From positions 5,022,001-5,086,000 of the forward strand of contig OY979722.1 in the NCBI GenBank assembly GCA_963855995.1: DNA of 64,000 bases, in the 5' to 3' direction. The notes beneath the pieces were generated by a model. The model was not told where the DNA came from, did not search any database, and was given only the letters and a program-made list of their open reading frames with translations. The stretch comes from Muricea muricata (lineage: Eukaryota > Cnidaria > Anthozoa > Malacalcyonacea > Plexauridae). The position numbers and the translations under genes were made by a program. Shown piece after piece: positions 38,891-50,329 of this stretch (position 1 is the first letter of the stretch; each line of letters opens with the position of its first letter).

Positions 38891-41444
38891 ATGTCCAAGG
38901 ATGCAAATTCAAGCGGCGAAGATGGTTCAAGTAATGACGAATACGACGAGACAAGCACGCCGGAATATTACTATAACAAAAGTAAAATACCGACCTACAA
39001 AGTAATACTGATAGGGGATGTCGGCACGGGCAAATCTAGCTTGTTTTGGCGGTACAAATACGGCGCGTTTGGCAAGGCGACCACGCTACCGGGCACGGAT
39101 CGATTCCAGAAAGAATTTCTCAACGACAAAGGCGAGAAAGTGCAGGTATAGTTTTATGTCCATGTTACGCTTTTTCTTTGTATTATTTACTCAGTCGTCT
39201 CAGTGTAATATGAACATTAGCTGCTTGGCGGTGTTGGACTGTTAGTCGTACAGATGCGAAAAAACAGTAACTTCCTAGCAAGCGAGCATCACTAATTGTG
39301 TTTTCTTGTACTTCTGTGAGGTACCACGATATTCGACACGACATTCAACACGACATTCAACACGACATTCAACACGACATTCAAAAGCCGTACGCGCTCC
39401 AGCTACGGCAAACCAGTGCGATGTTTAGTTTTACTTGAGGGCTTGAGTGGACGAGCAATGTAAAGGAAATCGATTTCATACAATTTTCATACAATTTCGC
39501 TATTTCAGGGCCATGAACACTACCATGTAAGAGGATTCTTGGTAGGTGATATTCCATGAAAACCAAATTTTTAGTCTTCGGAGAAAATGTAGCAATTAAC
39601 GGTCGCAAATGCCCACTGCGTAATTTTCTGTGAATTTCAGAGGTGATAAATGGAATAAGTAAACTTCCTATACTATTAGACATCGACTGCAAAGTCTATA
39701 CTCTAACACTCGACCATATTGTTGTCTCAGACATTCAGACAACCTAAACGAAAGCATGTGCATGCATATGGCATATTATTCTTATTATTATTATTATGCA
39801 TAGTATTATTATTATTATGGCAAACTCGATCGCTTGACTGGTATAATAAATGTGCCTTGAATGGGAAGTGCTTCAAGTGCCGATGTCGCCACCGAACCGC
39901 ATAATAACCATTTCTGTTAATGATAAAATTATCATGTAGGTCTACTGTACATGTATATTGCCAGTTTTACCATTTGATTTTACTGATATAAACCACAGCA
40001 GGAGCAAATAAACAAAGAGCTTCTTATATATAGAGTAATTAATTCCACAATAGTAAAGTTCACTCTATTCTGCAGAGGCTTTTGAGGTATTAGTGCCTTT
40101 TCATTGTTTTACATGACGTTTCCAAATATGTTGAAGCTCACAGAGGATCATGTGTAAGACTACATACACTGCAAAAAATGAACAACTTGTTCGTGGTTGG
40201 TGAGAAAAGTATTGGACTGCAGACATTGTTGAACAATATTGTTGCATCTGAATCGGGTGAAACGATGCTGAACAATATTGTTGACAACATTCAACAACAT
40301 TGGCAGCAAAACATTGCAAGCAGTTGCTCACTGTCTTAATTTTTGGCTGTGTACACAGCAAAAAACGAGCAACCTGTTCTGGCCTGATGAAAACATGTTG
40401 TTCTGGCTTGAAGAATGTTTGCTGCCAACATTGTTCGACTTTGTCAGCAATGAGGTGTAACAATGCTGAACAATATTGTTGACAACATGGAACAATATTG
40501 GGAGCAGAACATTGTTTAGTGCTGTTTTCATCAGTTCAGAACAGGTTGTTCGCTTTTAGCTGTGTAATGAAAGGCACTTATGGTACTAAAGGTAACTTAT
40601 GAAACCAAAAAGCCTCTGCGGAGGAGTGGTGAAAGTTAATGTTTCTTAGGCTAGGTTAATCACCTAAATGTAGTTTATCTTCAATATTGGATGCTTTAAT
40701 TTGCTTACTCTGTTGGCATTTTTCAAAGAAAACTTGTCATAAACGAAAAACTGAGCGTGGACACCTACAGCTTATAGATAAGTGTCTTCTTAGTGTAGTT
40801 TCTTCCGCATTTCTCTCCGTTCCCCTCCCCAATCACAATTTTGCTGAGCAGTTTGTAGAGAAAATGTAGCAGCTTTAAATTGGAAATTGGAACGAAAACA
40901 TTGAAAATCGGGGGCGGGGATTAAATTTATCTTAGATGTCATGCTTCAGGGCTGTCAGGACTAATAGTTTAGAAAATGACAGTACGTATTTTGTTTTATA
41001 TAGATGATACTATGGGATACAGCAGGTATGGAGAGAATGGGATCCCTTACTTTCCACTATTATCACGGAGCACACGCAGTGATCCTAGTGTTTGCTTTAA
41101 ATGACTCGAACACATTCGACTCGCTTGGGACATGGGACGAAGATACTTCGCGTTATTCCTCTAGAGAAGTGAAACGATTCCTGGTAGCGACAAAATCAGA
41201 TGTCGAAAAGGACCAAATAGACGTCCCGAAGGCGAAAATCAATTCGTTTTGCAGGAACAAAAATATTTCCGAAGTTTACTACACTTCGGCAAAAACGGGA
41301 GACGGGGTCGAGGAAATGTTTGAAAGTGTCATGAAATCACTGTCAGGTTCTATCGTTGACAAACAGTCTCAGGAAGACATCTGGCTGCTCGGTGCGTTTG
41401 CGTCTAAAGACTCCAAAACAAAAAAGAAAGGTTGCCGTTGTTAA
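38891..41444 (+). CDS. Rab-like small GTPase D
   Basis: Exon 1 38891-39145 (ATG) and exon 2 41004-41444 (TAA) join at GTGCAG|GTATAG and TATATAG|ATGATA, phase 0, giving 231 residues. An acidic N-terminal extension of about 35 residues precedes the P-loop GDVGTGKSS. G3 is canonical (LWDTAGME), G4 is TKSD in place of NKxD, and G5 is TSAK. The tail is lysine-rich and ends GCRC, the Rab XCXC double-geranylgeranylation motif. The intron lies at the same place as in GTPases A-C, so this is probably a less derived relative on the opposite strand. A role in vesicle traffic or membrane signalling follows from the family. Confidence 0.88.
39325..39384. repeat. 12-bp tandem repeat, five units
   Basis: Four perfect copies of CACGACATTCAA (39337-39384) follow one diverged copy. 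It lies in the GTPase D intron. Confidence 0.9.
39776..39822. repeat. ATT microsatellite
   Basis: Interrupted ATT triplet run in the GTPase D intron. Confidence 0.8.
40166..40566. mobile_element. GAACAATATTGTT-rich MITE-like element
   Basis: The left end ACACTGCAAAAAATGAACAA and the right end in reverse complement TACACAGCTAAAAGCGAACA are related inverted ends. Two direct subrepeats share GCTGAACAATATTGTTGACA at about 40267 and 40462, and an internal copy of the end lies near 40350. Located in the GTPase D intron. Confidence 0.55.
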
Positions 41445-43846
41445 GGTTCATAGCGGAAATTATAGTTGTATAATGTATTATATTGTCTTTATTGATTTAG
41501 TATTTAAAATTCAGGTTATAGAAAGTATTTGTAGTATTTATTTTACCTCGAGATCCTAATATACTAACTACACTTTATATCTGTAGGTAAGGATGGTCGA
41601 TTGTATAAGTGCTATTTACCAAATGAGTGGCCGTTCATTTATCAGTGTAAAAACGCACTCAAGTAAGCGTTTAATAGAATTGCATCAATTTAAAAGATCA
41701 AATGTTAGAGGCCTAGAAAATTGCGATAAGATTTATATAAATAGGACGATTCCCTATCAGTACATAAAGCTAAACATGTATTTAAAGTGAAATATTAAAG
41801 CAGAGTTATTAACTATATAATACCTTAATTATTTATGTAAGCTAATGATAAACGCTTGGAAGTAGCGAGGGCTCTCGGCCTGAAGGGGCACACGAAAAGA
41901 TTTTTCCGGGAAAGAGTAACTCATTTCCACGATGTGCCGCCATGGTTGGCGCCGAGCGGAAAAGTTTTGAAAATTTAGGTGTCCACGTCGAAATTTAAAC
42001 TGGCTGTCGGCAAAGTTTATGTCTCTTCTGGTTCTGATTTAATGGAGTCTCTGTCCTTCATAACGTTCAGTAGATATTTTCTACATATTTTTCGGCGCTA
42101 TTTGTGTGTTAGATATTCTCATTCACTGATTACTACTATTTATTTTGCTGACAGTGAGTTTTGCCGTCAAAGGCAACATTGGAGGATCCCAGCCCACCCC
42201 CTTGCTACGCCCCTGCGCTTAATACAAGTAACGTGATCGCGAATTACTAGAGTACTTCCCCTGAAAGTATCCTGGGAACGAGTTTTGTAATACGGTAGTA
42301 CTTATTATGTAGAATGAATTATTGAAAAAGTGAGCGAATCAAAATCCTGTAATATAGAGTTGACATATTTCTAACTATTAAACACGTGGTTTAAAGCTAG
42401 TACAGTATCAGAGTTTTAGGCTGCCAACGTCCTCCAACTAAAAATTAAATGGCAACGCTATCCCAGTTTGTGTTAGAATCTAGCCTTCAGATACATTGAG
42501 TACACCGGAAAGATATAGATTTTATTTTTTTTTAATTTGTTTTTTTAAATTGCTTTTCCATCAAATACACGACACACTGTACGCAACAACACACGCAAGA
42601 ACTGCGAGTATCACACAAACATATCAGGCAAGTTGTGAGGTGTTTGTTTCGGATTCGCCTAACTGAAGATCATGAAATATTGTATGTTAGATTTATTTTA
42701 TGCTGTGATAATTTTGTTACGTCGATGTATCACACTTGAGCAGTAAATCGAACGATGACAGGAAGTTCATCTAAAGACTTCTAAAGAAAATTCTTTTTAT
42801 CCATTCTTCATTTATTTTTACGACAATGCCTATCTTTCCCAGTCTTAAAAAAAAACTAGAGAAAGAGAGGCTTAGGAATGGACGATTTCCCTTTCAGACA
42901 AATTTTTGAGTGATGAATATTCATTAGCACAGCTGGAAAGAGCATCCTAAATTAAGTAAAATGGTGAAGTTTGGTTGCAAATTATTGTAGGATGTGGAAA
43001 TTATAGTCTTGTGAAGTTTGCAAATTTTGTATACTTTTGTATTATCCGCCGAAAAGTGCAATCTCTGGGGTTCTTTACTTCATTTAGTAAAATAATCACG
43101 ACAAGCTGCTAACATTTATTATTAAAAATACAACGATCATATTTATAACTGTTCACTCTTACTTGTAATAAAACAAATGTAATGTAAAGAAATTTTCGTA
43201 TGTTGAAACTGAATATATGTCCGGTTACACTACATTAATGTTTAACAGCTAGATTAATACAACAATTACCATACCACGAATATTAATCAATATTTGAGCG
43301 AATATTAAAGGCTAATATTAATTGGCAGATCATCCGCATGCATGTTGCTTCAAGCATTCACTGAAATTCTCCGAATTCAACCTATTCTGTTTACTCAACC
43401 ATTTCAAAATACCTTTTCTATTGGATAGATGGTTACTAGGAGCTGTCAAAGTTTTATTATCAGAATAATGTAAAGATTATTTTTTTAATGGTCGACTTAT
43501 TATAAAACAAATGTAAAGTAAATATATTCAGTCTATTGATGAGCTGTCTACAATCCTAAACTAAACTGCGTCACAACTAGAGTAAATGTAAAATTACTTA
43601 TGAATACCAAGTCACAACAAAACATTTTTAAAACCGAGCTAGATTTAGTTTTTCATTTGTGTTTTACTTTATATTTTAACTGGATGTATTTCTGTTTAAC
43701 AAGTGAAAAATTTTTGCTTACTTGTTATGTATTACGTGTAGCAGGGATACTCTGAGACGAGGAACAGCTAAATATTTATAATTAACAGGACAGACAACAC
43801 ATGAAAATTCTGTGTTTACAGCCAAAATAAGACAAAATTAAACCAC

Positions 43847-46800
43847 TTAGCAGCTACAAGCAAGGCAACAACTGAAGCAGATTGCAAGTGCTGCAATGAG
43901 AGAAAAAATTGCCACAAAGCCGATCTGCCAACGAAAATATATCGTAATCTTTTCCATTATGTTGATCAAACATCCACCATGAAATATGTCATCTGGTCTG
44001 AAATTCTTTCCACAGTTGGACACTTCAACTTCACAGCAAGAATCAGGTACAGTTTTGTTGTCAAAATTGCTATTCCTTTGCCAGTCGGATGGGCCCTCCA
44101 CTCCACAACATTCCAACTTTTGCTGAATGAAATCCAAAACTGCATCTGTGCTATTTATCTCACCTAACATATTCTTCTTTATATCGGATTCCAATTTATC
44201 GCTGTCATATCCCTGGACACTGTGGCTTAGAATACCAATCACAACAATGATCATGATGAAAGCAATCAGCAAGAAAATGCCAGAGCATTTATCACAGCAA
44301 CAGGCAATGGTGGCAGATATGCACAAAAAGACTCCGATGGCAATCGCGAGTTGATAAACTGGCAAGAATTCATGATCTGTGACATCTTCGACATAGAAAA
44401 GTATTGGATCTAGCTTCTCTGGGTAATAGCCGAGTACAACTCCCCCTGCAATGAGTAAGATACCAAGAATATTGAGGAACACTGCACAGCATATGGTCAT
44501 TTTTGAAGGTCCTTCACCCTTTGCACCTCCAGGCGCGGATCCAGACCGTGGCGAACGTGGCTTGAGCCACGGTCAGATTTTTCCACTTTAAAATATTCCG
44601 GGTTGACCTTTTTCATGATATTATTTAAATTAAATATTTTGCCCTATATTCATTATGCATACCTCGGGCAACGGTTTCATATTCTATTTCGTTAATTTCT
44701 TCTCTCGTGTGAAATTGGATTTCGATTTCGTATCAAAAACGAAAAAACTACCGAAATAAATAAAATGTATTTTGCCATTTGAAAATATAATAGTTCAGTT
44801 AACACTGAACTATATAACTCGCTTGAATCAACCTGATTTTCAGGGTCTCCAGACCGCCCGCCCGTAATATGAATCTGCGATCACAACTTTGAAAAGCCAC
44901 GGTCAGCATCCATAAAATTGCGCAATGGTTACTAAATATAGCAACTTTTTGCCACGATCAGCCATGGTGCAGCGTTGCAAACCAATCACAGGGTAAGCTT
45001 TAATCACGTGAGCCACGGTGAGCCACGGTGGCTGTATTTTGGTTGCGCAATGCAAATCATCTTGTTGATACTCGATCTTTGTTATTCAATTGAGTTCGTT
45101 ATATATCGAAGTTTTATTCTAGCGAGATGGCCGCTTTCCGAATAATTGATGTCTTAAAGCAGCTCGTTGAAATCTTTCAACATGTAAAGACGAATGAGAA
45201 TATTTCAGGGGAATTGTTGTTAGTAAGGACGAGTAGATGCGCCTTGTAAAGTCTGGCGTAGGAAATATATCTGTGCGCACGTGTGGGTTTTCAAAGCTGC
45301 AGTTCCCGAGGAGCCGACTTGAAAGATCTGCGCTTAATGTTCCTGTTAGGTAAGAATTTTGAATCGAGCTAATTTGAATATACTAACAATTATTCAAATG
45401 ACACTAGTAATTTTATTCGTGTGTAAATTTTATCAGTGAAATTTAATATAATATTAACGAAGCTCGGTTCGAACACATGGCGGCTCTCTGCTCGGACAAT
45501 GGGCTAGCATGCAATCATACTATCATCGATTTTTTGAATTCAACTATTTAACAGTTTAATTTATTAATATATCAGTATTTTCATGATGCGGCTTTATAGG
45601 ACTGACTACAAGTCAGTGTTGGCTGTCATAAATTGTTTAATTGTGACATGTAAACAATGCCATTTTGGGGTTGAGTTTATTAGTATAAACCCAATATTAT
45701 AGTTAACTTACTATTTAGCAGGCAAAAAATATGTCTTAATACTGTTAGCACTTTTTTCTATATTGTATTGAATAATGCAAAATGGCTTGATTGTTTTACC
45801 CCCAGGTGACAGAGTGTTATAATGTAATCATTAAAGTAAAGTTATTGACATATAGTGCGCTAGAAAATCCTTGTAATTCTTTACTGACTTAAAATATTTT
45901 TAATTATCATTCCTATCGACTAGTCACTACTTCACTGATTCAGTCTTACTCTAGTGTATGACCTCACCTCACTAAGCCACATGTTAAGAATGACTGGAAA
46001 ATTTATATCGATTAAGTTTTATTGCTGCTAATTATTGATAATGATGTGATTAGTATCATAAACTTTGCTCTTTAGCTATGGGTGCAGTTTGTGCACCCAT
46101 ACTGTTATATCTTTTTTTACAAGCCGAAGCTAACAAACAATTAGGTGTGTGCTTCAGAACTATATACAATAAGCATGGTTCTTCAAATCAACTGGGCCTG
46201 CTAGTTTAAACTAGGCAGCCAGTTTCATTGTCATTTCTGAATAGAAAAGCAGGGTGCCCATTCAGCCTGGATGAAAAGTGTATCATACTGTACTGTACTG
46301 ATAAAAATAATGTAAATTTATAATTGATACCTAAATGCTTTTTGTTAGTACTTTAGCTAATGGAAACTATCTCTTTAATGCATGTTCTATTGCATTAACT
46401 GGGAATGAGAGTTTGTCAAATTACTTGAGATGCCTCACAAGTATAGAATTGTTTGAGAATTGAAAGTACTATGCCAACCATCCCCTTATTGAATACCAGT
46501 ACAGAAACAGAGCATTCACTTCACTTAACAATGCCTTTGCAATGTGTCTATCTGATGCAACCCTTACATTTTTGAGCAGTGAATGACAATGAAATTGAAT
46601 ATGTCTATTTCTTTCATTCTGCTTCAATGCCTCAGTGCTATTTTGTTGATCAAAAAATTCCATCTACAAAGTCAAAGAATCATTTTGTTGCCTTATGTCA
46701 ACCAGTTAAAGCTTTTCAGCCTGGAGTGCATTATTTTAAGCCACACCTTCCAACCTTACTACTGTCTGCCAAGCCAGTTCATTGTAAAGTTGCTCACATG

Positions 46801-48085
46801 CATACCCCTACAATCACTACAGCCAATTTGACTGTGAAGCCCGTCCATCCCGACGTTCTACATGTCGCACCTTCCTCTGCATGAATGACTTCAATAATAT
46901 CTACAAAAAAGTAGCCAACCCGTACAAAAAAAAAGCAAATCCGGATAGACGCGCTTTTTCCAAAGAAACGAGTATGTGAAACGCAAACCAGTGCATCGAG
47001 TCACGGCGATAGTCCTAACACTAGTCAACCCTTTTCTTTTCCCAACGTAACTCCCACCACTGAAAAGTCTGACACCAAAATGCCACGAATCCCTAAGCAA
47101 AAACCTGGATCTCCGGATATCTGGCCAGACGATATTCACAACTACGTAAATCTTGGGTCCAGTCTTCCTGAGTCTAAAAAATATGATATTCTTTGTCGTC
47201 ATTGAAACCTGGGTCTGATTATTCTTTTCCACCCGATGAAAATACAGGTAGACGTTTCCAATATGAATGCTTAACACGATTTCCATGGTTGGCTTACTCT
47301 GCTGCGGAAAACGGTAGTTTTTGCATCAATCGTGTCCTTTTTGGTGGTGAAGCACGCATAATGTAAGCAAACTGGAAGGAATGGATTAATGACCAGCGCT
47401 CTTCCTTCGAGTGCTTCTGATTTCCAAAAGTTATGTTCAGCATAGTGAAAAATCCAATGTTGAAGCAATGGCAAGAATTTCTGGGTTTTATTCCGTGTAC
47501 GAATGCGCTCTCAGGCGAGGCTTTGTCCACTGACATAAAAAAAATTTATTCTAGGCATTGGCCTCCGTATGGAAGAGTGTCGCGGACAAGGCTATGATAG
47601 AGCGGGAAATATGGCCAGTACAGTAATTAGTCAAAACCAGCGTTTGAAGCAGTAGCTTGATTAAAACTGCTTCTCCCCGAAATAGGCTTTCGAACCAATC
47701 AAATTTTGTGCAACTACATTGATGGTCGCATGTAACATTGGCCTTATCCACAGAATAGTTTTGCACGAATTATTAATACAACCTCGATAGATAATAACCT
47801 AAATATTTTTTTTACGAAATTTGTCCAAGAACACAGTAAATGTTTCCGGCGATGGGTTTCAAAATTTTTTTCGGGAGCAACGCGCCCCCCCCCCCCCCAT
47901 AAGTGCCCGAAGGAAGGTCAGCCACGGTCAGATTTTAAGCTGGATCCGCGCCTGGCACCTCTGCTCTGACACTGAGCAAACCATCCACCACCAGGAATTT
48001 CTCCACCATAACAACAAGACTGGTAGCGTGAAGCACATGATCCACCTCTCACACCTTCGTATCCAAAGCCAAAACAATTGCCCAT
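43847..48085 (-). pseudogene. Tetraspanin 1, split by a hAT transposon
   Basis: The 5' part (48085-47955, beginning MGNCFGFGYEGVRGG) and the 3' part (44529-43847) together match tetraspanin 2 almost residue for residue. Between them sits a 3.4-kb transposon after the RGA codons. The 3' part still opens at ATG 44500 (MTICCAVFLN) and encodes 217 residues with four membrane helices, a large loop with ECCG, PDSCC and two more cysteines, and a cysteine-rich tail. A shortened tetraspanin lacking the cytosolic N-terminus could therefore still be made if a promoter or splicing allowed it. Tetraspanins organise membrane microdomains. Functional status is unknown; the full-length frame is certainly broken in this DNA. 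Confidence 0.85.
44530..47954 (+). mobile_element. hAT transposon with decayed transposase, 3,425 bp
   Basis: Perfect 15-bp terminal inverted repeats, CAGGCGCGGATCCAG and CTGGATCCGCGCCTG, are flanked by a 7-bp direct repeat GCACCTC (44523-44529, 47955-47961). The uninterrupted site is visible in tetraspanin 2 at about 54675. Remnants of a transposase lie on the plus strand from about 46920 to 47620: a SKKYDILCRH stretch, then RRFQYECLTRFPWLAYSAAE with NGSFCIN, and further on CRGQGYDRAGNMAS. These are the zinc-finger and DUF4371-type core motifs of ZMYM1-like hAT transposases. Frame breaks and stops show it is inactive. A repeated AGCCACGGT motif occurs near both ends. Confidence 0.92.
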
Positions 48086-48106
48086 TTTGATATCAAGGTA
48101 ACTAAA

Positions 48107-48268
48107 AATAGAGATTACTTCATGGTTGGTGAGTGCGTACGATTTTTATTCACGAGTTGTGAAGGATCGTTAAACGAACGAGTGAGCGCAGCGAACGAGT
48201 GAGTTTAGCGATCCTTCACAACGAGTGAATAATAAAAATCGTACAAACGAACCAACCATGAAGTAATT
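48107..48268. mobile_element. Foldback element in segmental unit 1
   Basis: ATTACTTCATGGTTGGT on the left and ACCAACCATGAAGTAAT on the right (ends 48268) enclose arms containing TACGATTTTTATTCAC and GTGAAGGATCG, inverted around GAGTGAGCGCAGCGAACGAG. Absent at the matching place in unit 2 (near 54828). Confidence 0.75.
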
Positions 48269-48270
48269 TG

Positions 48271-48766
48271 TTTATTATATGAGTATAAAGATGAGTGTAT
48301 AAAGATACGGATATATCTTACTGACAAAAACAAATACTCAAGCAAAATATTAAAATGGAATTTCTTACCATTTATTGCTTTGTTTTCTTGCTGAAAATGA
48401 AACCATGAGGTTTATTTCAAGTTAATGAGGCCACGAATGTCGTCGTTATGATTTTAGGTGGTTGTTTTATCAGTGAAATTGTCTTAAATCTCTCTTTTCG
48501 GTGAGTTAAAAAATACTTGTAAAATCAGACTCCATGTTTACACTAGCCTGCGAGCAGGTGTTGCACGTTCGGGTCAGCCAATCAGAACACTGAACGATAA
48601 ATTTTCACTGGTGAAAAAACATCGTTCGTCCAATCAAAGGCCGTGAACGATGATTTTTCACCGAGTGAAATTTTATCGTTCTTGATGCCGATTGGCTATT
48701 GCAAATTTGGAACGATTATTACGCACAGCCTTATCGATGAATAAATCTCTATACTCATGTAATAAA
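48271..48766. mobile_element. Non-autonomous element with TTTATTA-type inverted ends
   Basis: The left end TTTATTATATGAGTATA and the right end in reverse complement TTTATTACATGAGTATA match over about 21 bases. Internal inverted motifs are GAACGATAAATTTTCACTGG and ATTTTATCGTTC. It directly abuts the preceding foldback and is also missing from unit 2. Confidence 0.7.
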
Positions 48767-49332
48767 ATATAATACTCTCATAAGAAACATGTAATTCTTC
48801 GATGACTGAACCACCTGGACTCCAAAGTTCATAAACTCATGTAAAAGCAGCCACTGGTGCAGAATATATAAAAGTTATGCTACGAAAATGTACTGGTAGG
48901 CATAGTATATACTATAATTATCCTTTGTTATGACGATGAATATTTCCTTCCGGCACACGCGCGCAAGCACTTCCAAACTCGTGGCAATCGGATTTTCTTG
49001 GTCGCTATTCAGCCCTCTGGACTGTCTCGCACCCAGAGCAATGCCTGTTCGCGGGTTCAGTTTGGCATTGGCTCTGAGAAAACCGAAAACCAGAGGCCTT
49101 AAATTGTTGGGTTCCGTGCAGTTGTTGTGCGGGCATGCTCCAAAGCCTGACTACTTAAGCGCGGACAGACAATAGTGTAGACTGCACACTTCAGCGTAGT
49201 GTTATATTGTAAATAATAATAGTACGCTTTTCCAACATTGAGTACCCCGCTAGCAGCTTTAAATGTATCTATCGTGAATAAACACTGTTTCTGTATAAAA
49301 ACGTGACTATAATTTGTTATTACTTGGCGAAT

Positions 49333-49608
49333 TTAAAACTCCGCCCGTTTCTGTTTTTTCCCTTTTCGAAAGTTGGCGCACCGCTCATGGGTGATTCCTC
49401 TGACTCCGTCTTTGTCAACATCAACAAACCATTTAAACTTATTTTCTAGCCGAATATCTGAACAAAACTCACATGTCAATTTGTACACTGAAATATCTAA
49501 ACAGCAGCGAGGTTCTTCGTCCAAAACTTCCGACCCAAAACGTTTGAAAACGACAAATTTTGACAGATTCGATCGCGAACTTTCTTGTTTGGACCGAGAT
49601 AAACACAT
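49333..49608 (-). CDS. Small C2HC-type open frame, copy 1
   Basis: ATG at 49608 opens 91 codons. CEFC followed about 27 residues later by HERC would fit a small zinc ribbon; a run of charged residues surrounds them (DVDKDGVRGITHERC). The same frame is largely preserved in unit 2, including a 3-base indel that keeps the frame, but that copy has an early stop. No family was recognised. It lies about 1.2 kb 5' of tetraspanin 1 on the same strand. It could be a real small gene or merely a conserved upstream region. Confidence 0.35.
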   Translation of the reverse strand: MCLSRSKQESSRSNLSKFVVFKRFGSEVLDEEPRCCLDISVYKLTCEFCSDIRLENKFKWFVDVDKDGVRGITHERCANFRKGKKQKRAEF

Positions 49609-50067
49609 CGTTTAATTATTCATTTTCAAGTAAAATATCTCGATAAAATACACATTTTAACATGTACACTGAAACATCCAAACGGCAACAAGGTTCCCCG
49701 CGCAAATTCTCATTCGACATGTTTTGAATTACTTAATTGTCTTGTATTTCGACAGATTTCGAAACGTTCAACAATTCCAATAACTTGTCTGTAATTGTAT
49801 TTGGGTGGACAATCCATAACCCTTGACCGAACACTTGATCATATAGCTTCTGCTTACTTCCGGTTTCTTCGCATGCCACATAGAAGCCGTTTCAAAATAA
49901 GGCTGGTTCTCAGCGAATTTTATATCTAAGATTGTGAAACGTAGCTCTGTAAAAAGAGCTTTTCAAGGTAGCCTAAACAAATGCAATTCCTAAGGAGTAG
50001 AGCTGTAATTGAGAAGTTATTTTGAGAAACGTGGCTAACTAATAAACATATGCGGCGCAAACATATG

Positions 50068-50316
50068 TTAAAAATTGCGGGAACCACTAAGTTTTTTTAC
50101 AAAATACAAAACAACGGTAACTCCGAACATAAACATTTTGAATTTAATCAAGCTTTCGACTATAGTTTAGTCATCATAAGGAATGATGCTACTTACACTG
50201 TCGCTTGTTATCACTGTTATGCAACTAGCGTCATTCCTGATGGTGACTAAAATATAGTCGAAAGCTAGATTAAATCCAAAATGTTTATGTTCGGAGTTAC
50301 CGTTGTTTTGTATTTT
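50068..50316. mobile_element. Foldback element with hammerhead-like core (3)
   Basis: A 249-bp insertion with near-identical 11-bp direct repeats GCAAACATATG (50057-50067) and GCAAACAGATG (50317-50327); the site is empty in unit 2 near 56480. Inverted arms carry ACAACGGTAACTCCGAACAT and its complement. The right arm reads CCTGATGGTGACTAAAATAT then AGTCGAAAGC: a GACTA/TAGTC stem between a CTGATG box and GAAA, as in hammerhead ribozymes. Confidence 0.72.
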
Positions 50317-50329
50317 GCAAACAGATGTA

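Noticed and set aside
39325-39384. Regular short repeats that might suggest a CRISPR array
   Set aside because: Contiguous 12-bp tandem repeat without spacers, in a eukaryotic intron.
46891-47286. 131-codon minus-strand frame in the hAT element
   Set aside because: Antisense to recognisable transposase motifs on the plus strand.
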